Shown: positions 45,712 to 56,187, counted from the stretch's first letter. The stretch: 64,000 nucleotides of DNA from Alphaproteobacteria bacterium (GCA_027485835.1 JAIXQG010000002.1:804983-868982), one strand, 5' to 3'. Numbers and translations are program-made. Notes: generated from the letters alone by a model not told the origin.

Positions 45712-47199
45712 ATGCCCCCCGCCCAGACCCCTGCTTATAATGAATCGGTTGTGCGTTTTGGCACGATTATGGCGATGTTCTGGAGCATCGTCGGGATGTC
45801 GGTCGGCGTACTGATTGCGCTGCAGTTGGCGTTTCCGGATTTAAACTTCCAAGGCGCCTTGGGCGAATACTTTACCTTTGGCCGTTTGCGCCCGCTGCAT
45901 ACCAGCGGCGTGATTTTTGCCTTTGGCGGTACGGTGCTTTTGGCCAGCAGCTTTTATGTTGTGCAGCGGACGTGCCGTGCACGGTTGTTTGGTGACCCGT
46001 GGCTCCCGTGGTTTGTGATGATTGGGTATCAATTATTCATTGTGATGGCTGCGGTTGGCTACCTGCTAGGTGTGACCCAAGGCCGTGAATATGCCGAACC
46101 CGAATGGTTTGTGGACCTGTGGCTGACGGTTGTGTGGGTGGCGTATCTGATTGTGTTTTTAGGCACCCTGATTAAGCGCAGTGAGCCGCATATTTACGTG
46201 GCGAACTGGTTTTATCTGGCCTTTATTGTGACGGTTGCGATGTTGCACCTTGTGAACAACGCGGCAGTGCCGGTGAGTTTGCTGGGTATCAAGAGCTACA
46301 GCGCGGCGGCCGGTGTGCAGGATGCTCTTATTCAATGGTGGTATGGCCACAATGCGGTGGGCTTCTTCCTCACCGCCGGTTTTCTGGCGATTATGTATTA
46401 CTTTGTGCCGAAGCATATCAACCGGCCGATTTACTCGTACCGGTTGAGCATCGTGCACTTCTGGGGTTTGATTTTCCTGTACATCTGGGCCGGGCCGCAC
46501 CACCTGCACTACACCGCGCTGCCGGACTGGGCGCAGACCATGGGTATGGTGTTCAGCATCATGCTGTGGATGCCGAGCTGGGGCGGGATGATTAACGGCA
46601 TTATGACCCTGAGCGGTAGCTGGGAGCGCTTGCGCTATGACCCCGTGCTGCGGTTGATGGTATCCGCGCTGTCGTTCTACGGTATGAGCACGTTTGAGGG
46701 GCCGCTGATGTCGATTAAGAGCGTGAACAGTTTGAGCCACTACACCGACTGGACCATTGGCCACGTGCACAGCGGGGCGTTGGGGTGGGTCGCGCTGATT
46801 AGCTTCTCGTGCATCTATTACCTTGTTCCAGCGCTGTGGAAGCGTGAACGGTTGTATTCCTACCAGATGGTGAACTGGCACTTCTGGGTCAGCACCATCG
46901 GCATCATTCTGTACATCTGCGCGATGTGGGTGAGTGGGATTATGCAGGCGCTGATGTGGCGGGCGTATAATGAGTATGGCTTCCTCACCTACTCCTTCGC
47001 TGAGAGCGTGGCGGAGATGCACCCGTATTATCTGATCCGGGCGCTGGGGGGCATCGTCTTCCTGCTCGGGGCCTTGATTATGGCCTACAACATGTACCGC
47101 ACCATTCAGGGTGATGTGCGGGACGAAGTGCCGGTGGGCGCCCGCAAGGGCACCAAGCCGAGCCGTGCCGTACCCGATTTTATGAAGCAAGCTGCGTAG
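45712..47199 (+). CDS. ccoN: cbb3-type cytochrome c oxidase subunit I
   Basis: CcoN is the catalytic subunit of the high-affinity oxidase, with haem b, haem b3 and CuB. The 495-residue protein has twelve membrane helices. Ligand histidines are seen in RPLHTSG (His63, low-spin haem), [11 protein letters not shown] (CuB), [15 protein letters not shown] (paired CuB histidines) and [12 protein letters not shown] (haem b3 and low-spin haem). The length and motifs are typical. It starts the operon ccoNOQP-GHIS, under an Fnr-type box. The tail after the last helix is short. Confidence 0.97.
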   Translation: MPPAQTPAYNESVVRFGTIMAMFWSIVGMSVGVLIALQLAFPDLNFQGALGEYFTFGRLRPLHTSGVIFAFGGTVLLASSFYVVQRTCRARLFGDPWLPWFVMIGYQLFIVMAAVGYLLGVTQGREYAEPEWFVDLWLTVVWVAYLIVFLGTLIKRSEPHIYVANWFYLAFIVTVAMLHLVNNAAVPVSLLGIKSYSAAAGVQDALIQWWYGHNAVGFFLTAGFLAIMYYFVPKHINRPIYSYRLSIVHFWGLIFLYIWAGPHHLHYTALPDWAQTMGMVFSIMLWMPSWGGMINGIMTLSGSWERLRYDPVLRLMVSALSFYGMSTFEGPLMSIKSVNSLSHYTDWTIGHVHSGALGWVALISFSCIYYLVPALWKRERLYSYQMVNWHFWVSTIGIILYICAMWVSGIMQALMWRAYNEYGFLTYSFAESVAEMHPYYLIRALGGIVFLLGALIMAYNMYRTIQGDVRDEVPVGARKGTKPSRAVPDFMKQAA

Positions 47200-47211
47200 G
47201 GAGATTTTATC

Positions 47212-47931
47212 ATGTGGAATCTGCATAAGGTTTTTGAAAAGAATGCCATTTACCTGCTGGTGGGGAGCCTTGTGGTAGTGAGCATTGGTGGCTTGGTGGA
47301 AATTGTGCCGCTGTTTTTTGTGAAGAGCACGATTGAAAAGGTGGATGGCATGCGCCCCTACAGCCCGTTGGAATTGGCGGGGCGGAATATTTACATCCGT
47401 GAAGGCTGTTACGTGTGCCATAGCCAGATGATCCGACCGTTTAAGGACGAAGTGGAGCGTTATGGGCATTACAGCCTTGCGGCCGAGAGCATGTACGACC
47501 ACCCGTTCCAGTGGGGTAGCAAACGCACGGGGCCCGACTTAGCGCGTGTTGGTGGCCGTTACAGTAACGAATGGCATGTGGAGCACCTGATGAATCCGCG
47601 CAGTGTGGTGCCGGAGAGCGTGATGCCGCGTTACGCCTTTTTGCAGGACAACGAGCTGAAGTTTGATAACGCCGCCGAGCATTTGAAGACCCTGCGTATG
47701 GTAGGTGTACCCTACACCGATGAGCAGGTGGAAAAGGCTGCGGATGACCTGAAGGCGCAAGTGAACCCCGATGCGGATAGCAGTGAACTGCTGCGCCGGT
47801 ACCCGAAGGCGGTAGTGGGCAATTTTGACGGTAACCCCGACAAGCTGACCGAGATGGATGCGCTGGTAGCATACCTGCAAATGCTGGGTACGTTGGTGGA
47901 CTTCTCTACCTACAAACCGGAAGCCCGTTAA
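47212..47931 (+). CDS. ccoO: cbb3-type oxidase monohaem cytochrome subunit II
   Basis: CcoO carries one haem c and passes electrons to CcoN. The 239-residue protein has an N-terminal membrane anchor (about residues 14-36) and the haem motif [14 protein letters not shown], with CYVCH at about residue 66. A probable axial Met lies in [12 protein letters not shown]. It starts 12 bp after ccoN. The C-terminal [16 protein letters not shown] is conserved in the family. Confidence 0.96.
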   Translation: MWNLHKVFEKNAIYLLVGSLVVVSIGGLVEIVPLFFVKSTIEKVDGMRPYSPLELAGRNIYIREGCYVCHSQMIRPFKDEVERYGHYSLAAESMYDHPFQWGSKRTGPDLARVGGRYSNEWHVEHLMNPRSVVPESVMPRYAFLQDNELKFDNAAEHLKTLRMVGVPYTDEQVEKAADDLKAQVNPDADSSELLRRYPKAVVGNFDGNPDKLTEMDALVAYLQMLGTLVDFSTYKPEAR

Positions 47932-47940
47932 GGAGCGCGT

Positions 47941-48108
47941 ATGGAGCCCGTTTTGTCCCTCACCGATTTTGCGACGATCAAGGCGATATGCGCCGGTATC
48001 GGGTTGGTGATTTTCGGGACCGTGTTTTTAGTAGCCGTGCTGTGGGTGTACCGCCCCGGTGCGCGCGAGCACTACCAGAACATCGGCAAACACATGCTGG
48101 ATGACTAA
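47941..48108 (+). CDS. ccoQ: cbb3-type oxidase small subunit CcoQ/FixQ
   Basis: A 55-residue single-pass membrane protein starting MEPVLSLTDFATIK. One hydrophobic helix (about residues 15-36) is followed by the basic and aromatic YRPGAREHYQNI and the acidic end MLDD. CcoQ stabilises the oxidase complex. It sits exactly where CcoQ is expected, 9 bp after ccoO and 32 bp before ccoP, and a purine-rich AAGGAGCG site precedes its start. Sequence conservation in this family is weak, so position and topology carry most of the weight. Confidence 0.85.
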   Translation: MEPVLSLTDFATIKAICAGIGLVIFGTVFLVAVLWVYRPGAREHYQNIGKHMLDD

Positions 48109-48140
48109 AGTTTTAAGAGACCAACAAAGGACCACTCCCC

Positions 48141-49106
48141 ATGGCCAAGAATGATACCCCACCGCGCAAAGACAATTTTGAAGCGCCGAATAAACTCAAC
48201 CGGAACGTGGAAACGACCGGCCATGAATGGGATGGTATTGAAGAGCTGAACAACCCGCTGCCACGCTGGTGGGTGTGGGTGTTTTTGGGCACCATTGTGT
48301 TTGCGATTGGCTATATGGCGTATTACCCCGCGTTGCCGCTGGTGCATTATACGGTATCCGGCTGGACATCTCGCGGGCAGTTGATGGCTGAGATGCAGAA
48401 TGCCGATGCGGAGAAGCACGTATTTGAAGATAAGATTGTCCGCATGGACGTGCAGGCGATTGCCGATGATGCCGAGGTGCGCACCTATGCGACGGCGGCG
48501 GGGCGGATGCTGTTTTCTGTGAATTGCTCGCAGTGCCATGGCAGTGGTGCGGCGGGTGCCAAGGGCTACCCGAACCTGTTGGATGATGAGTGGATTCATG
48601 GTGGTACGCTTGCGGATATTGCCTATACGATTACCCATGGCATCCGCAACGGCACCGACGAAAAGGCGCGCAACCCTGGCCCGATGGCGGCGTTTGGCAA
48701 GGACGAATTGCTGACCAAGGAACAGATTGATGACGTGGTGAACTACCTGAGCGTGCTGGCGCATGGCTTTAAGGGCAATGAATCGACGGAACGCGGCAAG
48801 ACCGTGTTTGCGGAAAACTGTGCGCTGTGCCACGGCGACCAAGGCCAAGGTAACCGCGAGCTGGGTGCGCCGCCGTTGAATAATGCCATCTGGTTGTATG
48901 GTGGTAGCAACAAGGACCGCTTTGAGACGATCTGGAATGGTCGGGCTGGTGTGATGCCGGCGTGGGGCCAGAAGTTGAGTGAGAGTGATATTAAGAAACT
49001 GGCCGTGTATGTGCATGGTTTGGGGGGTGGGGAAGCTGTTGCGACTGCACCTGCTGTTAGCGCGACAGAGGTGGTTCCGGCCGCCCCTGCCGCCGCCCGT
49101 GAGTAG
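48141..49106 (+). CDS. ccoP: cbb3-type oxidase dihaem cytochrome subunit III
   Basis: CcoP brings electrons to the oxidase through two haem c groups. The 321-residue protein opens with the typical HEWDGIEELNNPLPRWWVW and one membrane helix (about residues 50-70). CSQCH (about 129) and CALCH (about 230) are the two haem sites. The C-terminal tail is Ala/Pro/Val-rich. It starts 32 bp after ccoQ. A good ribosome binding site (AAAGGA) precedes the ATG. Confidence 0.96.
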   Translation: MAKNDTPPRKDNFEAPNKLNRNVETTGHEWDGIEELNNPLPRWWVWVFLGTIVFAIGYMAYYPALPLVHYTVSGWTSRGQLMAEMQNADAEKHVFEDKIVRMDVQAIADDAEVRTYATAAGRMLFSVNCSQCHGSGAAGAKGYPNLLDDEWIHGGTLADIAYTITHGIRNGTDEKARNPGPMAAFGKDELLTKEQIDDVVNYLSVLAHGFKGNESTERGKTVFAENCALCHGDQGQGNRELGAPPLNNAIWLYGGSNKDRFETIWNGRAGVMPAWGQKLSESDIKKLAVYVHGLGGGEAVATAPAVSATEVVPAAPAAARE

Positions 49107-49114
49107 GCTGTGTG

Positions 49115-50602
49115 ATGCCGAAAATCGATATACGCGAGGAGCATGACGGGGGTGTGGACTTCACCCCCGTCGATAGTGAAAGCATCAGCCTATGGCACCT
49201 GTTTGAGGCGCGTAAGCCGGTGTATCAGGCCAAGGTGAAGGGAACCTTCCGTAACCTGAAATGGATGGTGATGGGCCTGCTGCTGGGGATTTATTACCTA
49301 CTGCCGTGGGTACGTTGGGAGCGCGGGGTTGGCGCGCCGGATCAGGCGATTTTGGTCGATACGATTAACCGCAAGTTTTATTTCTTCTTTATTGAGCTAT
49401 GGCCGCAGGAGGTGTTTTACTTCACCGGACTGTTGTTGCTGGCGGCGTTGGGGCTGTTTTTTGCAACGAGCCTGTTTGGCCGTGTGTGGTGCGGCTATGC
49501 CTGCCCGCAGACGGTGTGGACGGATTTGTTTTTGACGGTGGAGCGCTTTTTTGAAGGCGACCGGATGGCGCAGATGAAATTGGCGAAGGCGCCGTGGAGC
49601 TTTGATAAAGTGCGGCGCAAGGCTGCCAAGCACGCGGTGTGGTTGTTGATTGGTTTGGCGACCGGTGGGGCGTGGGTGTTTTACTTTCAGGATGCGCCGA
49701 CACTATGGCGCGACATGCTGAACGGTGACTTTTATTTTATACCAACGTTTTGGATGGTGTTTTTAACGTTTAGCACCTATTTGATGGCGGGTTTTGCGCG
49801 GGAGCAGGTGTGCACGTACATGTGCCCATATGCGCGGTTTCAGGGGGCGATGTTTGATGAAGAGAGTTTGATTGTCACCTACGACAAAGCCCGTGGTGAG
49901 CCGCGTGGCAAGCAGGAGGGCGTGGGCGATTGCGTGGATTGTCGACGCTGCGTGGTGGTGTGTCCGGTGGGGATTGATATACGGGATGGCCAGCAATACC
50001 GCTGCATTAACTGCGCGTTATGCGTGGATGCGTGCAATGCGGTGATGGATAAGCTGGAGCGGTCGCGCGGGCTGATACGGTATAACAACCTTGCGGGAAC
50101 CATTCCCTGCGGTAAGGCCACGTTTAAAGATGTATGGCAACATGCGCGGTTTGTGCGGCCGCGAACGGTGATTTACGGGCTGATTATGGCGGTGGTCGCG
50201 GGTGTGATGCTGTGGGCGCTGCTGACGAAGTCGCTCATTGATATGAACTTGGTGCATTCCCGTAACCCGTTGTTTGTGAGTTTGAGTGATGGTTCGGTGC
50301 GAAATACCTATACGGTGCGCCTGATAAACAAAACGTGGGACGCGAAAACCTATTACCTTCGAATGGACCGCCCTGATGTGACGCTGCGCACCGCCCAGCA
50401 GACGGCGGTTGCCGGAGACGCCTTGCCGTTAACGGTAAAAGCGGGCAAAGTGGCGGAGTACACCCTCTTTGCCGAACGGCCGCGTTATACGCACGCGGGA
50501 GAATTGTATCCGAACCATATGGCGGTGACCTTGAAGGTGACCGATGAGGACGGAGATACGGACAGCTATGAGACGGTGTTTATCGGCCCCAATGAGGAGT
50601 AA
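49115..50602 (+). CDS. ccoG: cbb3 oxidase assembly protein CcoG (FixG/RdxA)
   Basis: CcoG is a membrane-bound iron-sulfur protein that reduces Cu(II) for oxidase assembly. The 495-residue protein (ATG at 49115; GTG at 49112 is in frame) has five or so membrane helices. The motifs are RVWCGYACPQTVWTDLF and CTYMCPYARFQ, and the two-cluster 4Fe-4S domain has CVDCRRCVVVCPVG and CINCALCVDACNAV (about residues 273-310). The C-terminal 110 residues form the IgE-like FixG domain. It begins the assembly group ccoGHIS directly after ccoP. Confidence 0.95.
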   Translation: MPKIDIREEHDGGVDFTPVDSESISLWHLFEARKPVYQAKVKGTFRNLKWMVMGLLLGIYYLLPWVRWERGVGAPDQAILVDTINRKFYFFFIELWPQEVFYFTGLLLLAALGLFFATSLFGRVWCGYACPQTVWTDLFLTVERFFEGDRMAQMKLAKAPWSFDKVRRKAAKHAVWLLIGLATGGAWVFYFQDAPTLWRDMLNGDFYFIPTFWMVFLTFSTYLMAGFAREQVCTYMCPYARFQGAMFDEESLIVTYDKARGEPRGKQEGVGDCVDCRRCVVVCPVGIDIRDGQQYRCINCALCVDACNAVMDKLERSRGLIRYNNLAGTIPCGKATFKDVWQHARFVRPRTVIYGLIMAVVAGVMLWALLTKSLIDMNLVHSRNPLFVSLSDGSVRNTYTVRLINKTWDAKTYYLRMDRPDVTLRTAQQTAVAGDALPLTVKAGKVAEYTLFAERPRYTHAGELYPNHMAVTLKVTDEDGDTDSYETVFIGPNEE

Positions 50603-50608
50603 GACACG

Positions 50609-51196
50609 GTGACCAAGGTTACGAAATACAAAAAGGCAGCGGTTAAGCCTGCCAAAGCCAAGCAAGTTGCGACATCGCGCAGTTCTGGCGATGATGATGA
50701 GCCAACGTATAGCGTGAAGGGTAACCGCAAGTGGAGCCGCAAACTGTTGGTGATTTTGCTGACGGTGTTTGCAGTGGTGATGGCGGTGAACGTGGTGATG
50801 GTGTGGTTTGCGGTGGAGAGTAACACCGGTATTGTGAGTGAAAATGCCTACGAAGAAGGTTTGGCGTACAACAAGACCTTGGCCGAACAGGCACGGGAAG
50901 CCGGTTTGGGCTGGAGTGTTGTGCGGAATGTGGCGGATTTTCCGGTACGGTTGGTGTACGCGCTCTCGGATGACCGTGGGGCGCCGCTGGGCGGGGCTTG
51001 GGTGCGCGTGAAAGCGACGCGTCCGGTTGGAGAGGATGATGGATCGGATTTTGAGCTGGAACTCAAGGAATTTACTGATGGGACCTATGCGGCTGAGAAC
51101 ATTGCGTGGCCGCAGAAAGGCCAGTGGGAACTGCAAACCACCTTTGTGTATGAGGGCAAGAGCCTGACCGCCCACGAGCGCGTAAACGTGCAATAA
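50609..51196 (+). CDS. ccoH: cbb3 oxidase assembly protein CcoH (FixH)
   Basis: CcoH stays with the assembled oxidase and helps its stability. The 195-residue protein begins with GTG and has GAGGAG 11 nt before it. Its N-terminal 45 residues are Lys/Ala-rich and hydrophilic, longer than usual. A membrane helix (about 46-70) and a periplasmic beta-rich FixH domain follow, with the typical GIVSENAYEEGLAYNKTLAE and GQWELQTTFVYEG. It lies between ccoG and the copper ATPase, the standard order. Confidence 0.92.
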   Translation: MTKVTKYKKAAVKPAKAKQVATSRSSGDDDEPTYSVKGNRKWSRKLLVILLTVFAVVMAVNVVMVWFAVESNTGIVSENAYEEGLAYNKTLAEQAREAGLGWSVVRNVADFPVRLVYALSDDRGAPLGGAWVRVKATRPVGEDDGSDFELELKEFTDGTYAAENIAWPQKGQWELQTTFVYEGKSLTAHERVNVQ

Positions 51197-51215
51197 GGCA
51201 AGAGTAGGGGGCATT

Positions 51216-53393
51216 ATGACGACGGCGACCGCGCTTCCGCAGGATGTATTGAAGACGTATGTGCACACCGATAAGGAGGGGGTGCAGCGTTTGCAGTTTA
51301 TGGTGGAAGGTGTGCACTGCGCCGCCTGCATGGCCCGTATTGAGGCCGCGATGAACCCGGTGGAGGGGGTGGAACAGGCACGGTTGAACCTTTCTAGTAA
51401 GCGCCTGACGCTGGCGTGGAAAGGGCCGGTGGCGGTGGCGGAGAAGGCTATCGCGGCGGCGAATAAGGCCGGTTACGGCCTGACGCCTTATGACCCTGCG
51501 ACGCTTGAGCGCAAGGCGGATGCCGAAGAGCGCTTTTTGCTGAAGTGCCTTGCCGTGGCTGGCTTTGCCAGCATGAACGTGATGTTACTGTCGGTCAGTT
51601 TGTGGTCCGGCGCCGAGGGTGAGACGAAGGTGTTGTTCCAGTGGATTTCGGCGCTGATTGTGTTGCCTGCGCTGGCATACGCGGGGCGGCCGTATTTTAG
51701 GGCGGCGTATAACGGCATTAAGCACAAGCGTTTGGGCATGGAAGTGCCGATTAGCGTGGCGTTGGTGCTGACCTCGGCGATTAGTTTGTACGACACCATT
51801 GTTGGCTACGGTGAGACGTATTTTGAGAGCGCGATTATGCTGCTGTTTTTCCTGCTCATCGGGCGCTATTTGGAAGCGCGGGTGAAGGGTAAGAGCCGCA
51901 ATGCCGCCGAGCATTTGCTGGGCCTGCAGCACACCTTTGTGGCGGTGCAGGGCAAGGATGGCAACGTAACCTTGATGCCGAGTGCCGAGGTGCCGTTGGG
52001 GAGCCTCGTGTTGTGGCGTCAGGGTGAGCGGCTGGGCGTGGACGGAACTTTAGAGAGTGAGGAGGCGAGTGCCGATACCTCGGTTTTGACGGGTGAAACC
52101 CTGCCACGCAACGTGTGGCGGCATGAGGCGGTGCAGGCCGGATTGGTGAACCGCGGCGCGAGTGTAACCGTGAAAACAACCGCCGTGGGGCAAGGCACGG
52201 TGTTGGCCGAACTGGCGCGGCTGGTGGACAATGCCACTACCGTGAAAAATGCTTATACACGGTTGGCGGACCGGATTTCCCGCTCTTACGCGCCGCTGGT
52301 GCATACTCTGGCGCTGGGGACGTTTACGGTGTGTATGTTACTGGGGATTGACGGGCATGAGAGCGTGCTGCGGGCTGCGGCGGTATTAATTGTGACCTGC
52401 CCGTGCGCGTTGGCACTGGCGGTACCGACCGTGCAGGTGGCGCTGATGGGGCGGACGTTGCGGAATGGGATTATTTTAAAATCCGGTGAGGCATTGGAAA
52501 AGCTGGCGACGATTACGGATGTGATTCTGGACAAAACCGGTACGCTGACCTTGGGCAAGCCGCGTTTGGTAGTTGGTGGTACCGAGGCGCAGCGCAAGCT
52601 GGCGGCGCGGATGGCGATTCATAGTCAGCATCCGCTTTCTGTCGCTATTGCCCACCATGGTGACGTTGTGACGCCGTTGGAGGGTGTGGAAGAAGTGGCC
52701 GGTAAGGGGCTTAAGGCCGTGTATAAGGGCGAAACGCTGCTGTTGGGCAGTGCCAAACTCTGCGGCGTGAAAGAGCCGAAGGATATGCCCGATGTGCCCC
52801 GCGTGTGGTTTGCGCAGGGCGAGAAGGCGCCGGTGATGTTTACGTTTGATGACCCGTTGCGGGCGGATGCGGTGGCGGCGGTGCGTGCGTTGCAAACGAT
52901 GGGACTGCGTGTGCAGGTGCTTTCGGGTGACCGCACTGAGACTGTGCAAAAGGTGGCGGCGGACGTGGGGATTACCGAGGCGGAAGGGGAGGCGACACCG
53001 CAGCGCAAGCAGGCGGTTTTGGCAGACCTAGCAAAGGACCAGCGGCAGGTGATGATGGTGGGCGATGGCTTGAACGATGCCCCGAGCCTTGCTTTGGCGC
53101 CGGTGGGTGTGAGCTTTGGGCAGGCGAGTGATTTGGCGAAACTTTCAGCCGACGCGATTTTGCAGCGGGAAAACCTGATGGCCCTGCCGCTGCTGATTAG
53201 GCTGGCGCAGAAGGCGCGGCGCGCGGTGTGGCAGAATGTGTGGATTTCTCTGGCCTACAATGTGGTGACCATACCCATGGCAATGATGGGTTATATTACG
53301 CCGATGTATGCCGCGTTGGCGATGAGTGCCAGCAGCCTGATGGTGGTAGGTAATGCGGCGCTGGTGGGGCGTGGCAAGGATATGGGAGTGTAG
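51216..53393 (+). CDS. ccoI: Copper-transporting P-type ATPase CcoI (FixI)
   Basis: CcoI is a P1B ATPase needed to deliver copper for the CuB centre. The 725-residue protein has an N-terminal HMA domain with GVHCAACMA (Cys35, Cys38), the membrane CPC motif in VTCPCALALAVP (about 395-397), the phosphorylation site DKTGTLT (Asp about 439) and the hinge GDGLNDAPSLALA. Membrane helices lie at about 95-215, 350-410 and 665-715. CcoI types move copper slowly for assembly instead of resistance. It is in the expected place after ccoH and 4 bp before ccoS. Confidence 0.96.
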   Translation: MTTATALPQDVLKTYVHTDKEGVQRLQFMVEGVHCAACMARIEAAMNPVEGVEQARLNLSSKRLTLAWKGPVAVAEKAIAAANKAGYGLTPYDPATLERKADAEERFLLKCLAVAGFASMNVMLLSVSLWSGAEGETKVLFQWISALIVLPALAYAGRPYFRAAYNGIKHKRLGMEVPISVALVLTSAISLYDTIVGYGETYFESAIMLLFFLLIGRYLEARVKGKSRNAAEHLLGLQHTFVAVQGKDGNVTLMPSAEVPLGSLVLWRQGERLGVDGTLESEEASADTSVLTGETLPRNVWRHEAVQAGLVNRGASVTVKTTAVGQGTVLAELARLVDNATTVKNAYTRLADRISRSYAPLVHTLALGTFTVCMLLGIDGHESVLRAAAVLIVTCPCALALAVPTVQVALMGRTLRNGIILKSGEALEKLATITDVILDKTGTLTLGKPRLVVGGTEAQRKLAARMAIHSQHPLSVAIAHHGDVVTPLEGVEEVAGKGLKAVYKGETLLLGSAKLCGVKEPKDMPDVPRVWFAQGEKAPVMFTFDDPLRADAVAAVRALQTMGLRVQVLSGDRTETVQKVAADVGITEAEGEATPQRKQAVLADLAKDQRQVMMVGDGLNDAPSLALAPVGVSFGQASDLAKLSADAILQRENLMALPLLIRLAQKARRAVWQNVWISLAYNVVTIPMAMMGYITPMYAALAMSASSLMVVGNAALVGRGKDMGV

Positions 53394-53397
53394 GGCG

Positions 53398-53577
53398 ATG
53401 AGCGTGCTGGTGTTTTTGATACCTATCGCGTTGTTTTTGGGGGTATTGGCATTGGCGGCGTTTTTGTGGGCGCTGAAGGATGGCCAATTTGATGACCCCG
53501 ATGGCGCGGCGGCACGGATTTTGAATGACGATGACCTTACGCCTGCACCGAAAACACCCGCTAAAAAAGACTCTTAA
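53398..53577 (+). CDS. ccoS: cbb3 oxidase assembly protein CcoS (FixS)
   Basis: A 59-residue membrane protein that helps insert cofactors into CcoN. One N-terminal helix (VLVFLIPIALFLGVLALAAF, about residues 3-22) is followed by the family motif FLWALKDGQFDDPDGAAARIL, then a short hydrophilic tail. It starts 4 bp after ccoI, the usual end of the ccoGHIS group. Confidence 0.94.
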   Translation: MSVLVFLIPIALFLGVLALAAFLWALKDGQFDDPDGAAARILNDDDLTPAPKTPAKKDS

Positions 53578-53625
53578 GAACGCTTCGGTTTGCGGTGTGA
53601 ACCGCTTTTTGGTAGTGTGCCGCTG

Positions 53626-56187
53626 ATGACACCCCCCCGTTACCGTAACGTATTGATGACCTTGTGGCGCCATGCCACCGGTGTGCCGATGGTGATTGCG
53701 GTGTTGCTGGCGCTGATGGTGATGATCAGTTTAGGGACGATTGCGCAGGCGCATATGCCGCTGGTGGTGGCGCAGCAGTTGTATTTCAATTCGTTGGTGT
53801 TCTGGGCGGGAGGGTGGTTGCCGCTGCCGGGTGGCGGGTTGCTGCTGATGTATCTGGCCTTCAGTTTGACGGTGCAGATGGTGCGGCAGCCGTTTTCGTC
53901 TTCCAGTGCCGGAAGCTGGCTGACCCATGCGGGGGTGCTGCTGCTGATTGTGAGCGGCTTGGTGGCCAATTACGCGATGCAATCCGGCTACGTGGTGGGT
54001 ACCACCGGTGTGGCGACGCGGTTGTGGCAGGAGGAGGGGTTGACCGAGACGGCGCCGCCCTCGGCGTGGCCGGTGCTGGGCTTTTTGCCGTTCACGATTA
54101 CCGTGGATGAGTTTATTCACCGTGACCACCCGGGCACGAACATTCCGGCCTATTTTGCCAGCCGTTTGACGATTGTGCCGGATGGCGGCCAGCCGTGGCA
54201 TACCGCGGTGCGCATGAATGAGCCGGTGCGGTTGATGGGCTACACGATTTATCAGGCCAGTTACATTAAGCCGGAGCAAGGGGCGCCGATTAGTATTTTA
54301 GCAGTGGTGAAGGATGATAGCCGGTTGTTGCCGTACCTTGCGACGGGAGTAATTGGGTTGGGATTATTGATGCATATTCTGTTAAGGCAGCGGCGGTTTT
54401 GGAAGCGGACGCTGGCGGCGGTGCTGCTGGTGGGGGCGATGGCGGCGCCTGTGGCTCAGGCACAAGACAACGGTTGGACGGCGGCGCGGTTGGATGTGTT
54501 GGCGCATTTGCCGGTGCAGCATCAGGGCCGTGTTAAACCGTTGTTGACTGTGGCGAGCACGGTGGTGCCGTTTGTGACGGGTGAGCAGGCGCCGCTGGAT
54601 GAGGAAATGGCGCTTTTGGCGCAGTGGTTGTTTAACCCCGGGATGCTGACCAGTACGCCGCTGTTAACGCTGGACGGCGCGTTGATTCAGGAGCTTGGGG
54701 TAGCGCCGAAAGCTGCCTACACCGTGACGGAATTGGTAGAGGCGCTGATGCCGCGTCAGGCTGAATTGCAGGCGTTGGAGCAGGTACCGGCGGCGAAGCT
54801 TTCTGGTCCGCAGGCCAAGCTGATGCAGGTGCAGGAGCGGGTGGAGGTGGTGCTTTCTGTGGCCCGCACGTTTGCGTTGTTGCAGCCGCTGATGGAGGTG
54901 AAGGAACCGTTGGCAGCCAAACTGGGTGTAGCTGAAGGATTTGTGAATGCGGCGCAGGTGCTGGAGCACCGCGAGATGCTGGTGGAGTTGGCCAAGCAAA
55001 AGGATGCGCAGGCATTGGAGCTGGTGATGCAGTTGCGGATGCGCCAACCCGAGCAGCCGAACGGCTTGTTGCGTTTGGTGGTGCCACCGCCGCAGGATAC
55101 AAACGCGTGGGCCTCGCCGTGGTTGGCGGCGCGGAGCACATTGGCGGGGGATCAGGCCAAGGCGTTTGGGCTGTGGCAGACGTTGGTGATGGCACAGCCG
55201 GTGGTGGCGGATGAGGTTTTGGCCGGTTTGCGCGATGTGGGGGCGTTGCATACCAACCGGTATGCACTGGCGATTGAGGTGTTTACGTTGCGCTACCCGT
55301 TGGTGAGCCTTTCGGTGTTGCCCATGCTGGTGGGGTTGTTAGCGTTGGCGGCGCCCAAGCGCTGGAGGATGCGCCGTGTGGTGACGTTGGGGGCGCTGGG
55401 GGGCTTGGCGTTGCTGAGTTTAGGGATTGCGGCGCGGATGTATATTTTGAGTCGTCCGCCAGTGGCGACGCTTTATGAATCGGTGATTTTTGTGGCGTGG
55501 GGGAGTGTGCTGCTGGGGCTTCTCTTCCGTAAGAGTAGCAGTGCATTGTTGCCGGCGGCGTTGGCGAGTGGGGTGGGGCTGGTGATGGTGTCGCATGGTC
55601 TGACCCAAGGTACCGACACGATGGGCATGCTGATGGCGGTGTTGAACACCAACTTTTGGCTGGCGACCCACGTGCTGACGATTACTGGCGGCTATGCGGC
55701 GAGTATTCTGGTAGGTGGGGTGGCGTTGTGGGCGCAGGTGCAGCGGACGATTATACGGAGTGGTACAACGGCGCAAGCCAAGACGCACACCGTATTGCGG
55801 CATTTGAGTGTGGTGGCCTTGTTATTGGTAGCGGTGGGGACACTGCTGGGTGGGATTTGGGCGAGCCAGAGTTGGGGCCGTTTTTGGGGCTGGGACCCCA
55901 AGGAGAATGGTGCATTGGTGCTGACGTTGTGGCTGGCGGTGTGTGCGCATATCCGTTTGCTCAAACCGTTCCCTGTCGCCGAGTGGTTGGCGGTGAGTGC
56001 GCTGACACCGGTGGTGGTGGCGCTTTCTTGGTTTGGCGTGAACCTGCTGAGTGTGGGGCTGCACAGCTATGGCTTTACCGACCAGATGGCGGGTGGGCTG
56101 ACGGTGTTTTGCAGTGCTGCCGTGATGGTGGTGGGCAGTTTGTGGGTGTTGGATAAAGTGTTTCAGACGAAAGAACCTCAGGCATGA
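53626..56187 (+). CDS. Fused System II cytochrome c synthetase (CcsBA/ResBC-like)
   Basis: The 853-residue protein joins ResB/CcsB and CcsA, which move haem across the membrane and attach it to apocytochromes c. The N-terminal third has about four helices and a periplasmic loop (ResB type). A helical, Gln/Leu/Ala-rich segment (about residues 280-540) links it to the CcsA part, which has six to eight helices. The haem-handling motif is WGRFWGWDPKENGAL (about 748-762), and external His-rich sites include TNFWLATHVLTITGGY. ATG at 53626 is the likely start. It overlaps the TlpA-like gene by 4 nt and follows ccoS by 48 bp, so it probably matures CcoO, CcoP and the cytochrome at 56759. Confidence 0.88.
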   Translation: MTPPRYRNVLMTLWRHATGVPMVIAVLLALMVMISLGTIAQAHMPLVVAQQLYFNSLVFWAGGWLPLPGGGLLLMYLAFSLTVQMVRQPFSSSSAGSWLTHAGVLLLIVSGLVANYAMQSGYVVGTTGVATRLWQEEGLTETAPPSAWPVLGFLPFTITVDEFIHRDHPGTNIPAYFASRLTIVPDGGQPWHTAVRMNEPVRLMGYTIYQASYIKPEQGAPISILAVVKDDSRLLPYLATGVIGLGLLMHILLRQRRFWKRTLAAVLLVGAMAAPVAQAQDNGWTAARLDVLAHLPVQHQGRVKPLLTVASTVVPFVTGEQAPLDEEMALLAQWLFNPGMLTSTPLLTLDGALIQELGVAPKAAYTVTELVEALMPRQAELQALEQVPAAKLSGPQAKLMQVQERVEVVLSVARTFALLQPLMEVKEPLAAKLGVAEGFVNAAQVLEHREMLVELAKQKDAQALELVMQLRMRQPEQPNGLLRLVVPPPQDTNAWASPWLAARSTLAGDQAKAFGLWQTLVMAQPVVADEVLAGLRDVGALHTNRYALAIEVFTLRYPLVSLSVLPMLVGLLALAAPKRWRMRRVVTLGALGGLALLSLGIAARMYILSRPPVATLYESVIFVAWGSVLLGLLFRKSSSALLPAALASGVGLVMVSHGLTQGTDTMGMLMAVLNTNFWLATHVLTITGGYAASILVGGVALWAQVQRTIIRSGTTAQAKTHTVLRHLSVVALLLVAVGTLLGGIWASQSWGRFWGWDPKENGALVLTLWLAVCAHIRLLKPFPVAEWLAVSALTPVVVALSWFGVNLLSVGLHSYGFTDQMAGGLTVFCSAAVMVVGSLWVLDKVFQTKEPQA

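Noticed and set aside
46159-47502. Leftward frame (447 codons) opposite ccoN and ccoO
   Set aside because: Antisense shadow with His/Gln/Arg-rich composition and no recognisable motif; ccoN and ccoO are complete.
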